Shown: positions 1 through 5,290 of the stretch, in pieces
Layout: each line of letters starts with the position of its first letter
Numbering within the stretch: position 1 is the first letter of the stretch
Notes under the pieces: model-generated
The model's input: only the letters and a program-made list of their open reading frames with translations
Database searches by the model: none
What the model was told of the DNA's origin: nothing
Program-made: the position numbers and the translations under genes
Assembly: GCA_012514545.1 (NCBI GenBank)
Contig: JAAZAC010000212.1
Location: forward strand, 1-5,509
Direction: 5' to 3'
From: Actinomycetales bacterium
GTDB taxonomy: Bacteria; Actinomycetota; Actinomycetes; Actinomycetales; Cellulomonadaceae
Length of the DNA stretch: 5,509 bases

Positions 1-797
1 AGGACGCGCGCGCCGGGGACCTCGTGCTCGCCGCGGGCACGCTCCTGGCGGAGCGGCACGTCGCCGCCGCGGCGGCGGCCGGCGCGGGCACGCTGCGCGT
101 GCACCGCCGCCCGCGCGTGCTCGTCGTCGCGACCGGGTCCGAGCTGGTGCCGCCGGGCGCGCCCCGCGCGCGGGGCCAGATCCCCGACTCGAACTCCTAC
201 CTGCTCGCCGCCGCCGTGGCGGCGGTGGGCGCCGAGGCGGTCCGCGTGCCGCCGGTCCCGGACGACCCGGAGGCTCTGCGCGCGGTCCTCGCGGCGCACG
301 ACGGCGCGGTCGACGCCGTCGTGACCGCCGGCGGGGTGAGCGTGGGCGCCTACGACGTCGTCAAGGCCGCCCTGACGGGCCGGGGCGACGTCGAGTTCGT
401 CGCCGTCGCGATGCAGCCGGGCAAGCCGCAGGGGCTGGGCCGGCTGCCGGGCGGGACGCCCGTGTACTGCCTGCCCGGCAACCCCGTGAGCGTGTTCGTG
501 TCGTTCGAGGTGCTCGTGCGGCCCGCCCTGCAGCGGATGCGGGGGCTGGCGGAGGTCGAGCGGCCGACCGTGCGCGCCGTCGTCGAGGACGGCTGGCGCA
601 CCCCGCAGGGCCGGGCGCAGTACATGCCCGTGGCGCTGACGGGCGACCCGCCGGTGGCCCGGCGCGCGGCCGCGGGCGGCTCCGGCTCCCACCTCGCGGC
701 CGGCCTCGCGCGGGCGGACGGGCTCGCCGTCGTGCCCGCCGACGTCGCCGCGGTGGTGGCGGGCGACGTGCTCACCGTGATGAGGTGCGACGCATGA
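1..797 (+). CDS. moeA: Molybdopterin molybdenumtransferase MoeA, 5'-truncated by the window edge
   Basis: MoeA inserts molybdate into adenylylated molybdopterin, releasing AMP and giving active Moco in the cytoplasm. The frame is open from base 3 (DARAGDLVLAAGT), so the true start lies upstream; 264 codons are present. The family is usually about 400 residues, so roughly the first third is missing. Family motifs seen in order: RAGDLVLAAGT (end of the N-terminal region), VLVVATGSELV opening the MoCF-type domain, GQIPDSNSYLL, TAGGVSVGAYDVVK (the acidic and glycine-rich substrate loop), MQPGKPQGLG, and LPGNPVSVFVSFEVLVRPAL. A C-terminal beta domain of about 80 residues ends in VAGDVLTVMRCDA. The stop TGA at 795-797 overlaps the moaC ATG by 4 bp, so moeA is probably co-transcribed and coupled with the genes after it. 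MogA-like proteins share the central domain, but the order of motifs and the C-terminal domain fit MoeA. A GTG at 24 lies inside the conserved region and is not the real start. Confidence 0.93.
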   Translation, partial: DARAGDLVLAAGTLLAERHVAAAAAAGAGTLRVHRRPRVLVVATGSELVPPGAPRARGQIPDSNSYLLAAAVAAVGAEAVRVPPVPDDPEALRAVLAAHDGAVDAVVTAGGVSVGAYDVVKAALTGRGDVEFVAVAMQPGKPQGLGRLPGGTPVYCLPGNPVSVFVSFEVLVRPALQRMRGLAEVERPTVRAVVEDGWRTPQGRAQYMPVALTGDPPVARRAAAGGSGSHLAAGLARADGLAVVPADVAAVVAGDVLTVMRCDA

Positions 798-1273
798 GCC
801 AGCCCTTCGGACACCTCGACGACCGGGGCGAGGCCCGGATGGTCGACGTGACGGCCAAGGATCCGACGCGCCGGGAGGCGACGGCGGCCGCGACCGTGCG
901 CTGCGGGCCGCACGTGGTCGCCGCGCTGCGCGACGGCACGGTCCCCAAGGGCGACGTGCTCGCGGTCGCGCGCGTGGCCGGCGTCGCGGCGGCCAAGCGC
1001 ACGCCGGACCTGCTCCCGCTCGCGCACGTCATCGGGGTGCACGGGGTCGCCGTCGACCTCGAGGTGACCGACGACGGCGTGGAGGTCCGCGCGACCGTGC
1101 GTGCCGTGGACCGCACGGGGGTCGAGATGGAGGCCCTGACGGCCGCGGCCGTGGCCGCGCTCGCCGTCGTCGACATGGTCAAGGGGCTGGATCGCACGAC
1201 GTCGATCGCCGACGTGCGGCTGCTGGCCAAGTCGGGCGGTCGCTCGGGCGAGTGGCGGCGGGAGGGCACGTGA
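794..1273 (+). CDS. moaC: Cyclic pyranopterin monophosphate synthase MoaC
   Basis: MoaC converts the 3',8-cyclo-GTP product of MoaA into cyclic pyranopterin monophosphate, completing the first stage of Moco synthesis. The protein is 159 residues, the usual size. Motifs seen: ARMVDVTAKDPTRREATA (15-32), PKGDVLAVARVAGVAAAKRTPDLLPLAH (51-78), TGVEMEALTAAAVAALAVVDMVKGLDR (108-134) and a KSGGRSGEW end (146-154). Residues matching the E. coli active site are present: K52, H78, E113, D127 and K130. An oddity is PLAHVIGVHG, where most MoaC proteins have PLCHP; the His is kept but the Cys and Pro are replaced. I chose the ATG at 794 because it overlaps the moeA stop (ATGA), has a GAGG about 8 nt upstream (782-785), and gives the expected N-terminus; an in-frame GTG at 785 would add only three residues. 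The gene sits between moeA and mobA in the coupled operon. Confidence 0.95.
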   Translation: MSQPFGHLDDRGEARMVDVTAKDPTRREATAAATVRCGPHVVAALRDGTVPKGDVLAVARVAGVAAAKRTPDLLPLAHVIGVHGVAVDLEVTDDGVEVRATVRAVDRTGVEMEALTAAAVAALAVVDMVKGLDRTTSIADVRLLAKSGGRSGEWRREGT

Positions 1274-1926
1274 GCGGCGCGGGCCCCGCGTACGACGGCG
1301 CCGCCGCCGCGTACGACGCCGTCGCGTCCGACGGCGCCGCGTACGACGCCGTCGTGCTCGCCGGGGGCGCCGGGCGGCGGCTCGGCGGGGTCGCCAAGCC
1401 GGAGGTGCGCGTGGGTGGCCGGGCGCTGCTCGACCGGGCGCTCGACGCCGTGGCGGGCGCGCGCCGGCGGGTCGTCGTCGGGCCGGAGGCCCTTGCGCGC
1501 CCCGGGGTGACGACGACCCTCGAGGACCCCCCGCTGGGCGGGCCCGTCGCGGGGATCGACGCCGGGCTCGCCGCGCTGGGCGCGGAGGCGGCGGACGTCG
1601 TCGTCGTCCTCGCGTGCGACGTGCCGCGCGCGGGCGAGGTCGTGCCCGCGCTCGTCGCCCGGCTCGCGGGGGCCCCGGAGGCGGACGCAGCCGTCGCGCT
1701 CGACGCGGACGGCCGCCGGCAGTGGCTCCTCGGCGCCTACCGGCGGGCCGCGCTGGCGGGCGCGCTCGACGCGCTGCGGCCCGGCGGCGTCCGGGACCGC
1801 TCGGTGCGCTCGCTCGTCGCGCCGCTGTCCGCCGTGGCGGTGCCCGCCGGAGGGGCCGCGGCCGACGCGGACACCTGGCAGGATGTGGCGGCGTTCGACG
1901 GCGCGAGCGAAGGGAGCGGCCGATGA
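1270..1926 (+). CDS. mobA: Molybdenum cofactor guanylyltransferase MobA (NTP transferase)
   Basis: MobA transfers GMP from GTP to Moco, making the guanine dinucleotide form used by DMSO-reductase-family enzymes. Its 218 residues form a single nucleotidyltransferase fold. The nucleotide-binding signature AVVLAGGAGRRLGGVAKPEV is at 27-46 with the conserved Lys at 43. EDPPLGGPVAGIDAGLAAL follows (85-103), then VVVLACDVPR (111-120) with the metal-binding Asp at 117. ADTWQDVAAF near the end matches the usual DxDTPxDL. The start is GTG 1270, which overlaps the moaC stop (GTGA) and is preceded by GGGAGGG at 1260-1266. The fold normally begins a few residues before AVVLAGG, so about 20 extra residues precede it, built of repeated AYD segments encoded by a DNA repeat at 1286-1354. 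The C-terminus carries no fused DUF6457; that domain is a separate gene just downstream. Sequence alone cannot exclude another Moco nucleotidyltransferase, such as a MocA type, but the position among Moco genes favours MobA. Confidence 0.87.
   Translation: MSGAGPAYDGAAAAYDAVASDGAAYDAVVLAGGAGRRLGGVAKPEVRVGGRALLDRALDAVAGARRRVVVGPEALARPGVTTTLEDPPLGGPVAGIDAGLAALGAEAADVVVVLACDVPRAGEVVPALVARLAGAPEADAAVALDADGRRQWLLGAYRRAALAGALDALRPGGVRDRSVRSLVAPLSAVAVPAGGAAADADTWQDVAAFDGASEGSGR
1286..1354 (+). repeat. In-frame short direct repeats at the 5' end of mobA
   Basis: The element CCGCGTACGACG occurs at about 1286, 1307 and 1337, with spacings of 21 and 30 bp, both multiples of three. The last two copies extend into a longer match, CCGCGTACGACGCCGTCG, and GACGGCGCCGC also occurs twice between them. 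The encoded residues repeat AYD three times; the third copy is the real first beta strand of the MobA fold. The pattern looks like local duplication of the gene's own 5' end. Confidence 0.75.
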
Positions 1927-2210
1927 GCCCGCACGGCACGCCTGGCGCGGACATCTACCGGTGGGTCGGCGCGATCGCGGAGGAGCTGGGCGTCGACCCG
2001 GACCTCGTGGACGTCGAGGGCGTGCTCGACCTGGCCCGCGAGGTGGCGGCCGGCGTGGGCCGCCCGGCGGTGCCCCTCACCTCGTTCATCGCGGGCTGCG
2101 CGGTGGGCGCCGGCGTGCTCACGGCCGACGGCGGCCGCGCCGCGTTCGCGGACGTCGCGGCGCGCGTCACGGCGAGCGCCCGCGCGTGGTCGCCCGAGGG
2201 GCCGCGGTGA
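1923..2210 (+). CDS. DUF6457-like small protein
   Basis: This 95-residue protein resembles the actinobacterial DUF6457 family, whose function is not known to me. Matching features are an N-terminal aromatic helix (DIYRWVGAIAEELGVDP, 10-26), a DxxxVLDLAREVAAGVGRPAVPLTSF core, and a glycine/alanine-rich IAGCAVGAGV stretch. I recall the family being found next to or fused to MobA-type transferases in actinobacteria, which fits its place here. No signal peptide, metal motif or convincing transmembrane helix is visible; the hydrophobic stretch around 60-70 is short and interrupted. ATG 1923 overlaps the mobA stop (ATGA) and has AAGGGAG at 1910-1916 at good spacing. Its stop overlaps the moaD GTG. 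The coupling on both sides suggests a role in or near guanylylation or molybdopterin synthesis, but that is inference from context. The family assignment is by recalled pattern only. Confidence 0.8.
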   Translation: MSPHGTPGADIYRWVGAIAEELGVDPDLVDVEGVLDLAREVAAGVGRPAVPLTSFIAGCAVGAGVLTADGGRAAFADVAARVTASARAWSPEGPR

Positions 2211-2443
2211 TCACCGTCCGGTACTTCGCGGGCGCCGCCGAGGCCGCCGGGGTCGAGAGCGAGCAGGTCGCGGCCGCGACGCGCGCGGAGCTCCGCGCGG
2301 CGCTCCTGGCGCGGCACGACCGGCTCGCCGGCGTGCTCGAGCGGTGCGCGCTCCTCGCCGACGGCGTGCGGCTCGACGACGACGCCGCCCCCGTGCCCGC
2401 CGGCGCGACCGTCGACGTGCTGCCGCCCTTCGCGGGCGGCTGA
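2207..2443 (+). CDS. moaD: Molybdopterin synthase sulfur carrier subunit MoaD
   Basis: MoaD is the small ubiquitin-like subunit of molybdopterin synthase. Its C-terminal glycine is adenylylated and then thiocarboxylated, and it delivers sulfur to cyclic pyranopterin monophosphate held by MoaE. The 78-residue product begins ITVRYFAGAAEAAG, as in the MoaD/ThiS family, and ends LPPFAGG with the essential terminal Gly-Gly. The middle LLADGVRLDDDAAPVPAGATVDVLPP is the usual beta-grasp second half. GTG 2207 overlaps the DUF6457 stop (GTGA) and has GAGGGG at 2196-2201. It is the last gene of the rightward operon. Its partner MoaE is encoded as the second domain of the fusion gene in the convergent block, so the two synthase subunits are made from different transcripts. 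A MoeB/MoeZ-type activating enzyme, which MoaD needs, is not in this window. A ThiS role is much less likely given the neighbours. Confidence 0.93.
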   Translation: MITVRYFAGAAEAAGVESEQVAAATRAELRAALLARHDRLAGVLERCALLADGVRLDDDAAPVPAGATVDVLPPFAGG

Positions 2444-2465
2444 GCGGGCTGAGCGGCTAGCCGCC
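2435..2465. terminator. Possible weak bidirectional terminator at the moaD/moaA convergence
   Basis: The two stop codons are 13 nt apart. GGCGGCT at 2435-2441 is complementary to AGCCGCC at 2459-2465, leaving a 17-nt loop. Inside, GCGGCTAGCCGC at 2453-2464 is a perfect 12-nt palindrome containing the moaA TAG. There is no U-tract on either strand, and both elements overlap coding ends, so this is only a candidate. Confidence 0.25.
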
Positions 2466-3479
2466 GATCGCGCTCATCGGCCGGTCGGGCTGCAGGAAGG
2501 CCGGGTCGTCGATGTCGTGCCCGGCCTTCTTGGCGGCGAGGCACGCGCGGAAGGCGGCCTCGAGCGCGGCGTCGTCGGCGCCCTCGCGGACGAGGCTGCG
2601 CAGGTCGGTCTCGGCGCGGGCGAACAGGCACGCGCGGAGCTGGCCGTCGGCGGTCAGCCGCACCCGGTCGCACGCCCCGCAGAACGGCGCGGTGACCGAG
2701 GCGATGACGCCCACGGTGGCGGGCCCGCCGTCGACGTGCCACAGCTCCGCGGGCGCGGAACCGCGGCCGGGCACCTCGGTGAGCGTGAACGCCGCGCGGA
2801 GCCGCTCGAGGATCTCGGCCTGCGTGACCATCGCGCGCCGGTCCCACGTGTGGCCGGGGTCGAGCGGCATCTGCTCGATGAACCGCATCTGGTAGCCCCG
2901 CTCGACGGCGAACCGCACGAGGTCCACCACCTCGTCGTCGTTCACCCCGCGCATGACGACGGCGTTGAGCTTCACCGGGTGCAGCCCCGCGGCGTCCGCG
3001 GCCGCGATGCCGGCGAGCGTGGCCTCGAGCCGGTCGCGCCGGGTCAGCGTGCGGAACGTCTCGCGGCGGAGCGTGTCGAGACTGACGTTGACGCGGGCGA
3101 GCCCGGCCTCGCGCAGCGGCGCGGCGAGCGCGGGCAGCCGCAGGCCGTTCGTCGTGAGGGAGACCTCGGGGGGCCCGTCGGGGCCGTCCAGCGCGGCGAG
3201 CCGCCGCACCACCTCGACCGCGTCGGGGCGCAGCAGGGGCTCGCCGCCCGTGAGCCGGATCTCCGTGATCCCGAGGCCGACGGCGACCCGCGCGATCCGC
3301 ACGATCTCGTCGGTGGTCAGCATCGTCGGGCCCGGCAGCCACGGCACGCCCTCGGCGGGCATGCAGTACGTGCAGCGCAGCGAGCACCTGTCCGTCAGGG
3401 AGATGCGCAGGTCCCGGTGGACCCGGCCGAACCGGTCGACGAGCGGGGGGCGCCCGGCGCCGCTGCGGGGGCCGCTCAC
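2457..3479 (-). CDS. moaA: GTP 3',8-cyclase MoaA (radical SAM)
   Basis: MoaA uses S-adenosylmethionine and two 4Fe-4S clusters to cyclise GTP to 3',8-cyclo-GTP, the substrate of MoaC. The 340-residue length is typical. The radical SAM motif is C32-x3-C36-x2-C39 within DRCSLRCTYCMP; LTGGEPLLR at 76-84 is the SAM-binding glycine motif; TTNG (109-112) and NVSLDT (131-136) follow. KLNAVVMRGVNDDE (170-183) and RFIEQMPL (199-206) are family hallmarks. The C-terminal cluster motif C267-x2-C270-x13-C284 binds the second cluster that holds GTP. The protein ends in the conserved Gly-Gly (MSAIGG). The start is GTG 3479, which overlaps the stop of the upstream fusion gene (GTGA on the minus strand); the frame stays open for another 1.5 kb upstream, but that is antisense-type openness in GC-rich DNA. 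It is the second gene of the leftward block. Confidence 0.96.
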   Translation of the reverse strand: MSGPRSGAGRPPLVDRFGRVHRDLRISLTDRCSLRCTYCMPAEGVPWLPGPTMLTTDEIVRIARVAVGLGITEIRLTGGEPLLRPDAVEVVRRLAALDGPDGPPEVSLTTNGLRLPALAAPLREAGLARVNVSLDTLRRETFRTLTRRDRLEATLAGIAAADAAGLHPVKLNAVVMRGVNDDEVVDLVRFAVERGYQMRFIEQMPLDPGHTWDRRAMVTQAEILERLRAAFTLTEVPGRGSAPAELWHVDGGPATVGVIASVTAPFCGACDRVRLTADGQLRACLFARAETDLRSLVREGADDAALEAAFRACLAAKKAGHDIDDPAFLQPDRPMSAIGG

Positions 3480-4528
3480 GTCAGCCCCACCCAGACGTGC
3501 GCGCCGTCGGCGAGGACCTCGCGCTTCCAGACGGGCAGCTCGGCCTTGACGGCCTCCACGAGGTCCCGGCAGACGGCGAACGCGAGCTCGCGGTGCGCGG
3601 TCGCGACCGCGGCGACGAGCGCGGGCTCGCCCACGCCGAGGCGGCCGACCCGGTGGCTCAGCGCCACGCCGAGGACGCCGTCGCGGGCGCGGGCCGCGGC
3701 GGCGAGGCGCTCGAGGACCGCTGGCGCGTCCGGGTGGGCGGAGTACTCGAGCGCCACGACCTCGCCGGCGACGCCCGGGTCGTGGTCGCGCACCTGGCCG
3801 ACGAAGGTCGCCACGGCGCCCGCGCGCGGGTCGGCGACCGCCGCGAGGTGGTCCGCGACCGACAGCGGGGCGTCGCTGAGCCGCGCGAGCACGCCCGCGC
3901 CGGCCGGAGTGCGGCTGCCGGCGGGACGCTCGCCGCCGGTGTGGTCGCCGCCGGTGTGGTCGCCGCCGGTGTGGTCGCCGCCGGTGTGGTTGCCGCCGTG
4001 CTCGCCGCCCGCGTGGTCGCCCCCGGCGACCTGGTCGAGCAGGTGGGGGAGCAGGGGCAGCAGGACGCGCAGCCCGTCGGCCACCCCGCCGGGGCTGCCG
4101 GGCAGGTTGACGACGACGGCGCCGTCCGCCGTCACGCCCGCGAGCCCCCGCGAGAGCACGGCCGTGGGGACGGCGTCGGCCGACGCGCGGCGCAGCGCCT
4201 CGGCGAGGCCGGGCACCTCCCGGGCCAGGACCGGACGCGTGCCCTCGGGCGTCTCGTCCCGAGGCCCGACGCCGGTACCGCCGCTGGTCACGACGACCCG
4301 CGCGCCGGCCGCGAGCGCGTCGGCGAGGGCCCGCGCCACGGAGGCGGCGCCGTCGGGCACGACGACGCGGGTGGGGGCGAGGCCGGCCTCGGCGAGGAGG
4401 GCCTCGGCCACCGGGCCCGAGCGGTCCTCGGCGCGCCCGGCCGCGCAGCGGTCCGACACGACGACGACCGCCGCGGGCGTCCGGGCGGGGGGCGCCGCGG
4501 CCCGCGCGGGCTCTCGGGCGTCGGGCAT
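3476..4528 (-). CDS. MogA/MoaB-MoaE fusion: molybdopterin adenylyltransferase plus molybdopterin synthase catalytic subunit
   Basis: This 350-residue protein joins two Moco enzymes. Residues about 18-167 are a MogA/MoaB domain that adenylylates molybdopterin: VVVVSDRCAAG (21-31), TSGGTG (81-86), GPRDETPEGT (88-97) and NLPGSPGG (141-148). Residues about 211-350 are MoaE, which with MoaD adds the two sulfurs of molybdopterin: GAVATFVGQVRD (237-248), VVALEYSAHPDA, SHRVGRLGVGEPALV (291-305), AHR (311-313), and KAELPVWKRE, whose K328 and K335 match the catalytic lysines of E. coli MoaE (K119, K126). Between them, residues 171-200 are a pentapeptide repeat rich in His, Asp and Gly (HTGGD type) encoded by a 15-bp DNA repeat. 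Both domains look intact, so neither appears decayed. ATG 4528 has a strong AGGAGG 4 nt upstream, and the gene overlaps moaA by 4 bp. It is probably the first gene of the leftward operon. Related fusions may exist in other actinobacteria; the linker is what stands out. Confidence 0.9.
   Translation of the reverse strand: MPDAREPARAAAPPARTPAAVVVVSDRCAAGRAEDRSGPVAEALLAEAGLAPTRVVVPDGAASVARALADALAAGARVVVTSGGTGVGPRDETPEGTRPVLAREVPGLAEALRRASADAVPTAVLSRGLAGVTADGAVVVNLPGSPGGVADGLRVLLPLLPHLLDQVAGGDHAGGEHGGNHTGGDHTGGDHTGGDHTGGERPAGSRTPAGAGVLARLSDAPLSVADHLAAVADPRAGAVATFVGQVRDHDPGVAGEVVALEYSAHPDAPAVLERLAAAARARDGVLGVALSHRVGRLGVGEPALVAAVATAHRELAFAVCRDLVEAVKAELPVWKREVLADGAHVWVGLT
3931..4017 (-). repeat. 15-bp tandem repeat encoding the His-rich linker of the MogA-MoaE fusion
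   Basis: CGCCGCCGGTGTGGT is present in four perfect tandem copies at 3931-3945, 3946-3960, 3961-3975 and 3976-3990. A degenerate 12-bp partial unit (3991-4002) and a degenerate 15-bp unit (4003-4017) follow. Read on the minus strand these give residues about 171-200: DHAGGE, HGGN, then HTGGD three times and HTGGE, with His at 172, 177, 181, 186, 191 and 196. The unit is a multiple of three, so copy-number change would keep both enzyme domains in frame. Confidence 0.95.
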
Positions 4529-4532
4529 CGCA

Positions 4533-4538
4533 CCTCCT
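4533..4538 (-). promoter_or_regulatory. Strong ribosome binding site of the MogA-MoaE gene
   Basis: On the minus strand GAGGAGGTGCG precedes the ATG at 4528, leaving AGGAGG four nt away. This near-perfect Shine-Dalgarno sequence decides the start. Confidence 0.85.
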
Positions 4539-4548
4539 CGATCCCGCC

Positions 4549-4554
4549 ACGCTA
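4549..4554 (-). promoter_or_regulatory. Possible -10 element for the leftward operon
   Basis: TAGCGT on the minus strand fits the actinobacterial TANNNT -10 pattern and would start transcription about 13-15 nt before the start codon, leaving room for the ribosome binding site. No clear -35 is seen, which is common in this group. Six-base matches occur by chance. Confidence 0.3.
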
Positions 4555-4563
4555 CCCACCGAA

Positions 4564-4603
4564 GGTCCCTGGCTGCGCGGCGGGGGACCGGGAATACTCC
4601 CGG
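4564..4603. promoter_or_regulatory. Two overlapping inverted repeats in the divergent intergenic region (candidate operator)
   Basis: GGTCCC (4564-4569) is complementary to GGGACC (4584-4589) across 14 nt. CCGGGA (4588-4593) is complementary to TCCCGG (4598-4603) across ATAC. The second repeat ends two bases before the regulator's ATG and occupies the position where its Shine-Dalgarno sequence should be. In a 77-bp region between a regulator and a divergent biosynthetic operon, this is a natural place for an autoregulatory operator. That role is inferred. Confidence 0.45.
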
Positions 4604-4605
4604 GC

Positions 4606-5187
4606 ATGGCCGAGGCGTCGACGGGTCGCACGCTCGCGTCCGCGAGCCGCCTGGCGATCCTCCAGCTCCTGCGCGAGCGCGCCGAGCCGGTGGGCGTCCA
4701 GGAGGTCGCGGACGCGACGGGCCTGCACCCCAACACGGCGCGTGAGCACCTGGACCGGCTCGTGGCCGCGCGCTTCGTCGAGCGGACCGCCGAGCGGCGC
4801 GGCACCCCGGGCCGGCCGCGCTGGCGGTACGCGCTCGTGCGGCGCCCGGCCGCCGCCGGCGCGGACGAGCTCTTCCGCCGCGCGTACCTGGCCGCGCCCC
4901 CCTCCTGGGAGCCCGCGGACCCCGACGCCCGGCGCCAGGTGGCGGCCCTCGAGCTGCACCTCGACGACCTCGGCTTCGACCCGGAGCTCGAGCCCGCGAC
5001 GGAGACCGTCCACCTGCGCCGCTGCCCGTACGCCGCCCTCGCGCGCGAGCGGACCGAGCTCATGTGCCAGGTGCACCTCGAGCTCGTGCGGGACGTCCTC
5101 GAGGTCGAGGGCGGGCCCGTGACGGCCGAGCGGCTCGAGCCGTTCGTCGGCCCGCAGCACTGCCTGCTGCACCTGCGGGGTCTCTGA
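4606..5187 (+). CDS. Winged-helix transcriptional regulator with C-terminal Cys/His sensor-like motif (SufR/COG2345-like)
   Basis: The 193-residue protein has an N-terminal winged helix: ASRLAILQLLRERAEPVG (13-30) leads into VQEVADATGLHPNTAREHLDRL (31-52, the helix-turn-helix) and a basic wing with RRGTPGRPRWRYAL (64-77). The C-terminal part carries LRRCPYAAL with C140, then C154 and H157 in ELMCQVH, then C186 and H189 in QHCLLHL. This CP[YF]..C..H..C layout resembles COG2345/SufR-type regulators, where Cys residues can hold an Fe-S cluster; binding of a cluster or metal here is inferred. It is not ModE. The ATG at 4606 is the only sensible start: there is no good Shine-Dalgarno and the next in-frame GTG is inside the helix-turn-helix, so a leaderless transcript is possible. 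It diverges from the Moco fusion gene and may control it, itself, or the gene starting at 5493. Confidence 0.8.
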   Translation: MAEASTGRTLASASRLAILQLLRERAEPVGVQEVADATGLHPNTAREHLDRLVAARFVERTAERRGTPGRPRWRYALVRRPAAAGADELFRRAYLAAPPSWEPADPDARRQVAALELHLDDLGFDPELEPATETVHLRRCPYAALARERTELMCQVHLELVRDVLEVEGGPVTAERLEPFVGPQHCLLHLRGL

Positions 5188-5195
5188 GCCGACCA

Positions 5196-5290
5196 CCGGC
5201 GCCCGCGAAGAGGTGGCCCGGCCCCGGCGCCCGCGGGGCGGCCCTACCCCGGCACCCGCGCAGGGGCGGCCCTACCCCGGCACCCGCGCG
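5196..5290. repeat. GC-rich direct repeat of about 28 bp downstream of the regulator
   Basis: The first part of the 305-bp gene-free stretch (5188-5492) holds repeats. A core CCGGC(G/A)CCCGCG occurs at 5196-5207, 5224-5235, 5249-5260 and 5277-5288, spaced 28, 25 and 28 bp. The best pair, 5235-5261 and 5263-5289, is identical over 27 nt, beginning GGGGCGGCCCTACCCCGG. A further broken copy starts at 5291. There is no coding potential I trust, and no spacer structure like a CRISPR. Confidence 0.8.

Noticed and set aside
350..1954. Long minus-strand open frame across moeA, moaC and mobA
   Set aside because: Arg/Pro/Ala-rich low-complexity product with no motif, antisense to three well-supported Moco genes; typical of stop-poor GC-rich DNA.
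2517..4745. Long plus-strand open frame over moaA and the fusion gene
   Set aside because: Antisense to two clearly recognised genes; its sequence has no recognisable domain and reflects codon bias of the real strand.
3480..5063. Extension of the moaA frame upstream to a 868-residue protein
   Set aside because: The added part is Arg-rich and out of frame with the fusion gene; the GTG at 3479 with the GTGA overlap gives a normal 340-residue MoaA.
3497..5122. Plus-strand open frame with VVAAGVVAAG repeats
   Set aside because: The repeats are only the antisense reading of the 15-bp linker repeat, and the frame runs into the regulator gene in the wrong phase.
5196..5290. CRISPR array
   Set aside because: Units abut or are separated by only a few bases, with no unique spacers and no cas genes.
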